Notes under the pieces: model-generated
The model's database searches: none
Told to the model about the DNA's origin: nothing
Seen by the model: only the letters and a program-made list of their open reading frames with translations
DNA from: DATACZ01 sp036258795
Lineage (GTDB): Bacteria; Actinomycetota; CADDZG01; JAHWKV01
Assembly: GCA_036258795.1 (NCBI GenBank)
Contig: DATACZ010000068.1
Span: 1-7,691, forward strand
Direction: 5' to 3'
Length of the DNA stretch: 7,691 nucleotides
Shown here: positions 6,387 to 7,691 of the stretch, piece after piece
Layout of the letters: each line of letters opens with the position of its first letter
How positions within the stretch are numbered: the stretch's first letter is position 1
Translations under genes and position numbers: made by a program

Positions 6387-7318
6387 GGATCCTCATCTGG
6401 CACATCCACGGGTCGTGGACGACCGCGTTCGTGCAGGGAGGGCACGAGTACATAGTGCCTGTCCTTCCGGACCGCGGGGCAGACGGACGGGGCAGGGCGG
6501 ACACCTGGGATTGGCCCGACTCGGTGGTCGAGCTCTCCCCGAAGGAACTGGCCGGCGCGCCAGTCGACGTCGTGGTCCTCCAACGGCCCGAGGAGCTCGA
6601 GCTCGTCCCAGCATGGCTGGGAGGCCGCCGACCAGGGATCGACATACCTGCGGTCTATCTGGAGCACAACGCACCGCAGGGCCGGATCAATGAGATGCGT
6701 CACGCGATAGCCGGCCGCACGGACCTCACCCTGGTCCACGTGACGCACTTCAACGACCTGTTCTGGGACGCCGGATCGACGCCGACCAGGGTGATCAACC
6801 ATGGGATCCCTGATCCCGGATTGCGGTATACGGGCCAGCTTCCCCGGATCGCGGTGGCGATCAACGAGCCCATCCGGAGGGCCCGGGTAACGGGCACGGA
6901 CCTACTCTCTCGGTTTCAAGCCGCCGCGCCCATCGATTTGTTCGGAATGGGGGCGGGCCGGCTGGGTGGCTACGAGAACCTCAAGCAGGAAAAGATGCAC
7001 GACGAGATGGCCAAGCGGCGGGTGTATCTGCATCCCATTCGATGGACGTCTTTGGGGCTATCGCTAATCGAGGCAATGCACCTAGGCATGCCGGTGGTCG
7101 CCCTGGCCACCACCGAGGTGGTGGAAGCAGTCCCTCCCGAGGCCGGCATCGTGTCGACGAATGTGGATCGCCTGGTCCAAGCCCTTCGTGATCTGATCTC
7201 GGACCCCGAGCAGGCCAGGCTGTGCGGAAAGGCAGCCCGGGCCGCGGCACTCGAGCGGTTCGGTCTCAGACGGTTCTTGGATGAGTGGGATGAGCTGCTG
7301 ACCGAGGTGGCGGGGTGA
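6383..7318 (+). CDS. Short GT-B (GT4-like) glycosyltransferase
   Basis: The protein has 311 residues, shorter than most GT4 enzymes (roughly 350-400). The C-terminal half is recognisable as a Glycos_transf_1 domain: VYLHPIRWTSLGLSLIEAM (214-232) followed by GMPVV (235-239), with E230 as the second Glu of the EX7E motif. The first Glu position is T222. Upstream, LEHNAPQG (93-100) and LVHVTHFND resemble the end of a GT-B N-terminal domain. The reduced N-terminal domain begins VRILIWHIHGSW. The start is GTG in a four-base GTGA overlap with the GT9 stop. The ribosome binding site is weak (CAGG, 6377-6380), so coupling is likely. It probably adds one residue of the same glycan. Donor and acceptor are not readable, and loss of the first Glu makes activity slightly uncertain. 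Confidence 0.82.
   Translation: MRILIWHIHGSWTTAFVQGGHEYIVPVLPDRGADGRGRADTWDWPDSVVELSPKELAGAPVDVVVLQRPEELELVPAWLGGRRPGIDIPAVYLEHNAPQGRINEMRHAIAGRTDLTLVHVTHFNDLFWDAGSTPTRVINHGIPDPGLRYTGQLPRIAVAINEPIRRARVTGTDLLSRFQAAAPIDLFGMGAGRLGGYENLKQEKMHDEMAKRRVYLHPIRWTSLGLSLIEAMHLGMPVVALATTEVVEAVPPEAGIVSTNVDRLVQALRDLISDPEQARLCGKAARAAALERFGLRRFLDEWDELLTEVAG
7304..7310 (+). promoter_or_regulatory. Ribosome binding site for the HldE-like kinase gene
   Basis: GAGGTGG within the end of the preceding glycosyltransferase gene ends four bases before the GTG at 7315. It supports that GTG as the start of the last gene. Confidence 0.65.
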
Positions 7319-7691
7319 GTGGGCCCCTCGTCGTGGTGGGCGATGCCCTCCTGGATAGGGACATCGAGGGACGGGCAGACCGGCTTTCTCCCGAGGGACT
7401 GGCGCCGGTCCTGGAGGACCTCGAGGAGAGGACCCGGCCGGGCGGAGCGGCGCTGGCTGCAGCCCTGGCCGCCTCGGCGGGCCATGAGGTGGTTCTTGTA
7501 ACCGCGCTCTCGGACGACTCGCCCGGGGTTGAGCTTCGCCGCCTGATCGAAACCTTCGGAGTAAGAACGGCAGCTCTGCAGCTGCGGGGGGCCACGCCTC
7601 AGAAGATCCGGGTGCGTTCAGCCGGTCGGTCTCTGGTTCGCATGGATAAGGGCTGCGGAGAGGCCGGGATAGGCCCTTGCACCAAGGAAGC
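7315..7691 (+). CDS. hldE: HldE/RfaE-type PfkB heptose-7-phosphate kinase (3' partial)
   Basis: The gene runs off the window after 125 complete codons, so only the N-terminal part is seen. It opens with LVVVGDALLDRDIEG (5-19), then RLSPEGLAPV (23-32) and RPGGAALAAALAA (41-53). These correspond to the HldE signatures DVMLDRYWYG, RISPEAPVPV and RPGGAANVA of the ribokinase (PfkB) family. LVTALSDDSPG and a later QKIRVRSAGRSLVRMD segment also fit. The expected reaction is ATP-dependent phosphorylation of D-glycero-D-manno-heptose 7-phosphate at C1, giving the substrate of the GmhB domain. The catalytic aspartate region (GAGD) and any C-terminal nucleotidyltransferase domain lie outside. It is therefore not possible to tell a bifunctional HldE from a stand-alone HldA kinase, and another PfkB sugar kinase cannot be fully excluded. 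The GTG start overlaps the preceding stop in a GTGA. Confidence 0.85.
   Translation, partial: MSGPLVVVGDALLDRDIEGRADRLSPEGLAPVLEDLEERTRPGGAALAAALAASAGHEVVLVTALSDDSPGVELRRLIETFGVRTAALQLRGATPQKIRVRSAGRSLVRMDKGCGEAGIGPCTKE

Overview
The window is GC-rich and completely filled by one tightly packed, plus-strand operon. It begins inside its first gene and ends inside its last. Six of the seven genes have a visible start, and five of those start with GTG. Neighbouring genes are either 10 bp apart or overlap by 1-10 bp. This style and the protein sequences suggest a high-GC actinobacterium or a related Gram-positive lineage. That is inference: no rRNA or other taxonomic marker is present.

Layout: (1) 2-1429, the C-terminal part of a GT4 glycosyltransferase fused in frame to a complete GmhA-type sedoheptulose-7-phosphate isomerase (SIS domain). 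(2) 1440-2165, a classical short-chain dehydrogenase/reductase. (3) 2156-3796, a NodU/CmcH-type O-carbamoyltransferase. (4) 3796-5307, a GT2 glycosyltransferase joined through a membrane hairpin to a GmhB-type HAD phosphatase. (5) 5304-6386, a GT9 heptosyltransferase-like enzyme. (6) 6383-7318, a short GT-B glycosyltransferase. (7) 7315-7691, the N-terminal third or so of an HldE/RfaE-type PfkB heptose-7-phosphate kinase, cut by the window end.

Together the genes read as a heptose cassette. GmhA makes D-glycero-D-manno-heptose 7-phosphate from sedoheptulose 7-phosphate. The HldE-type kinase phosphorylates C1. GmhB removes the C7 phosphate. A nucleotidyltransferase, possibly the unseen C-terminus of gene 7, would give ADP-heptose. 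The GT9 enzyme and the three other glycosyltransferases would then build a heptose-containing glycan. The carbamoyltransferase, and perhaps the SDR, would modify it. No HldD-type 6-epimerase is visible.

The most notable points are the two different fusions of a glycosyltransferase to a heptose-pathway enzyme within one operon, and the association of a heptose pathway with a carbamoyltransferase in what is probably an organism without LPS. There are no RNA genes, mobile elements, CRISPR arrays, terminators or non-coding stretches longer than 10 bp.
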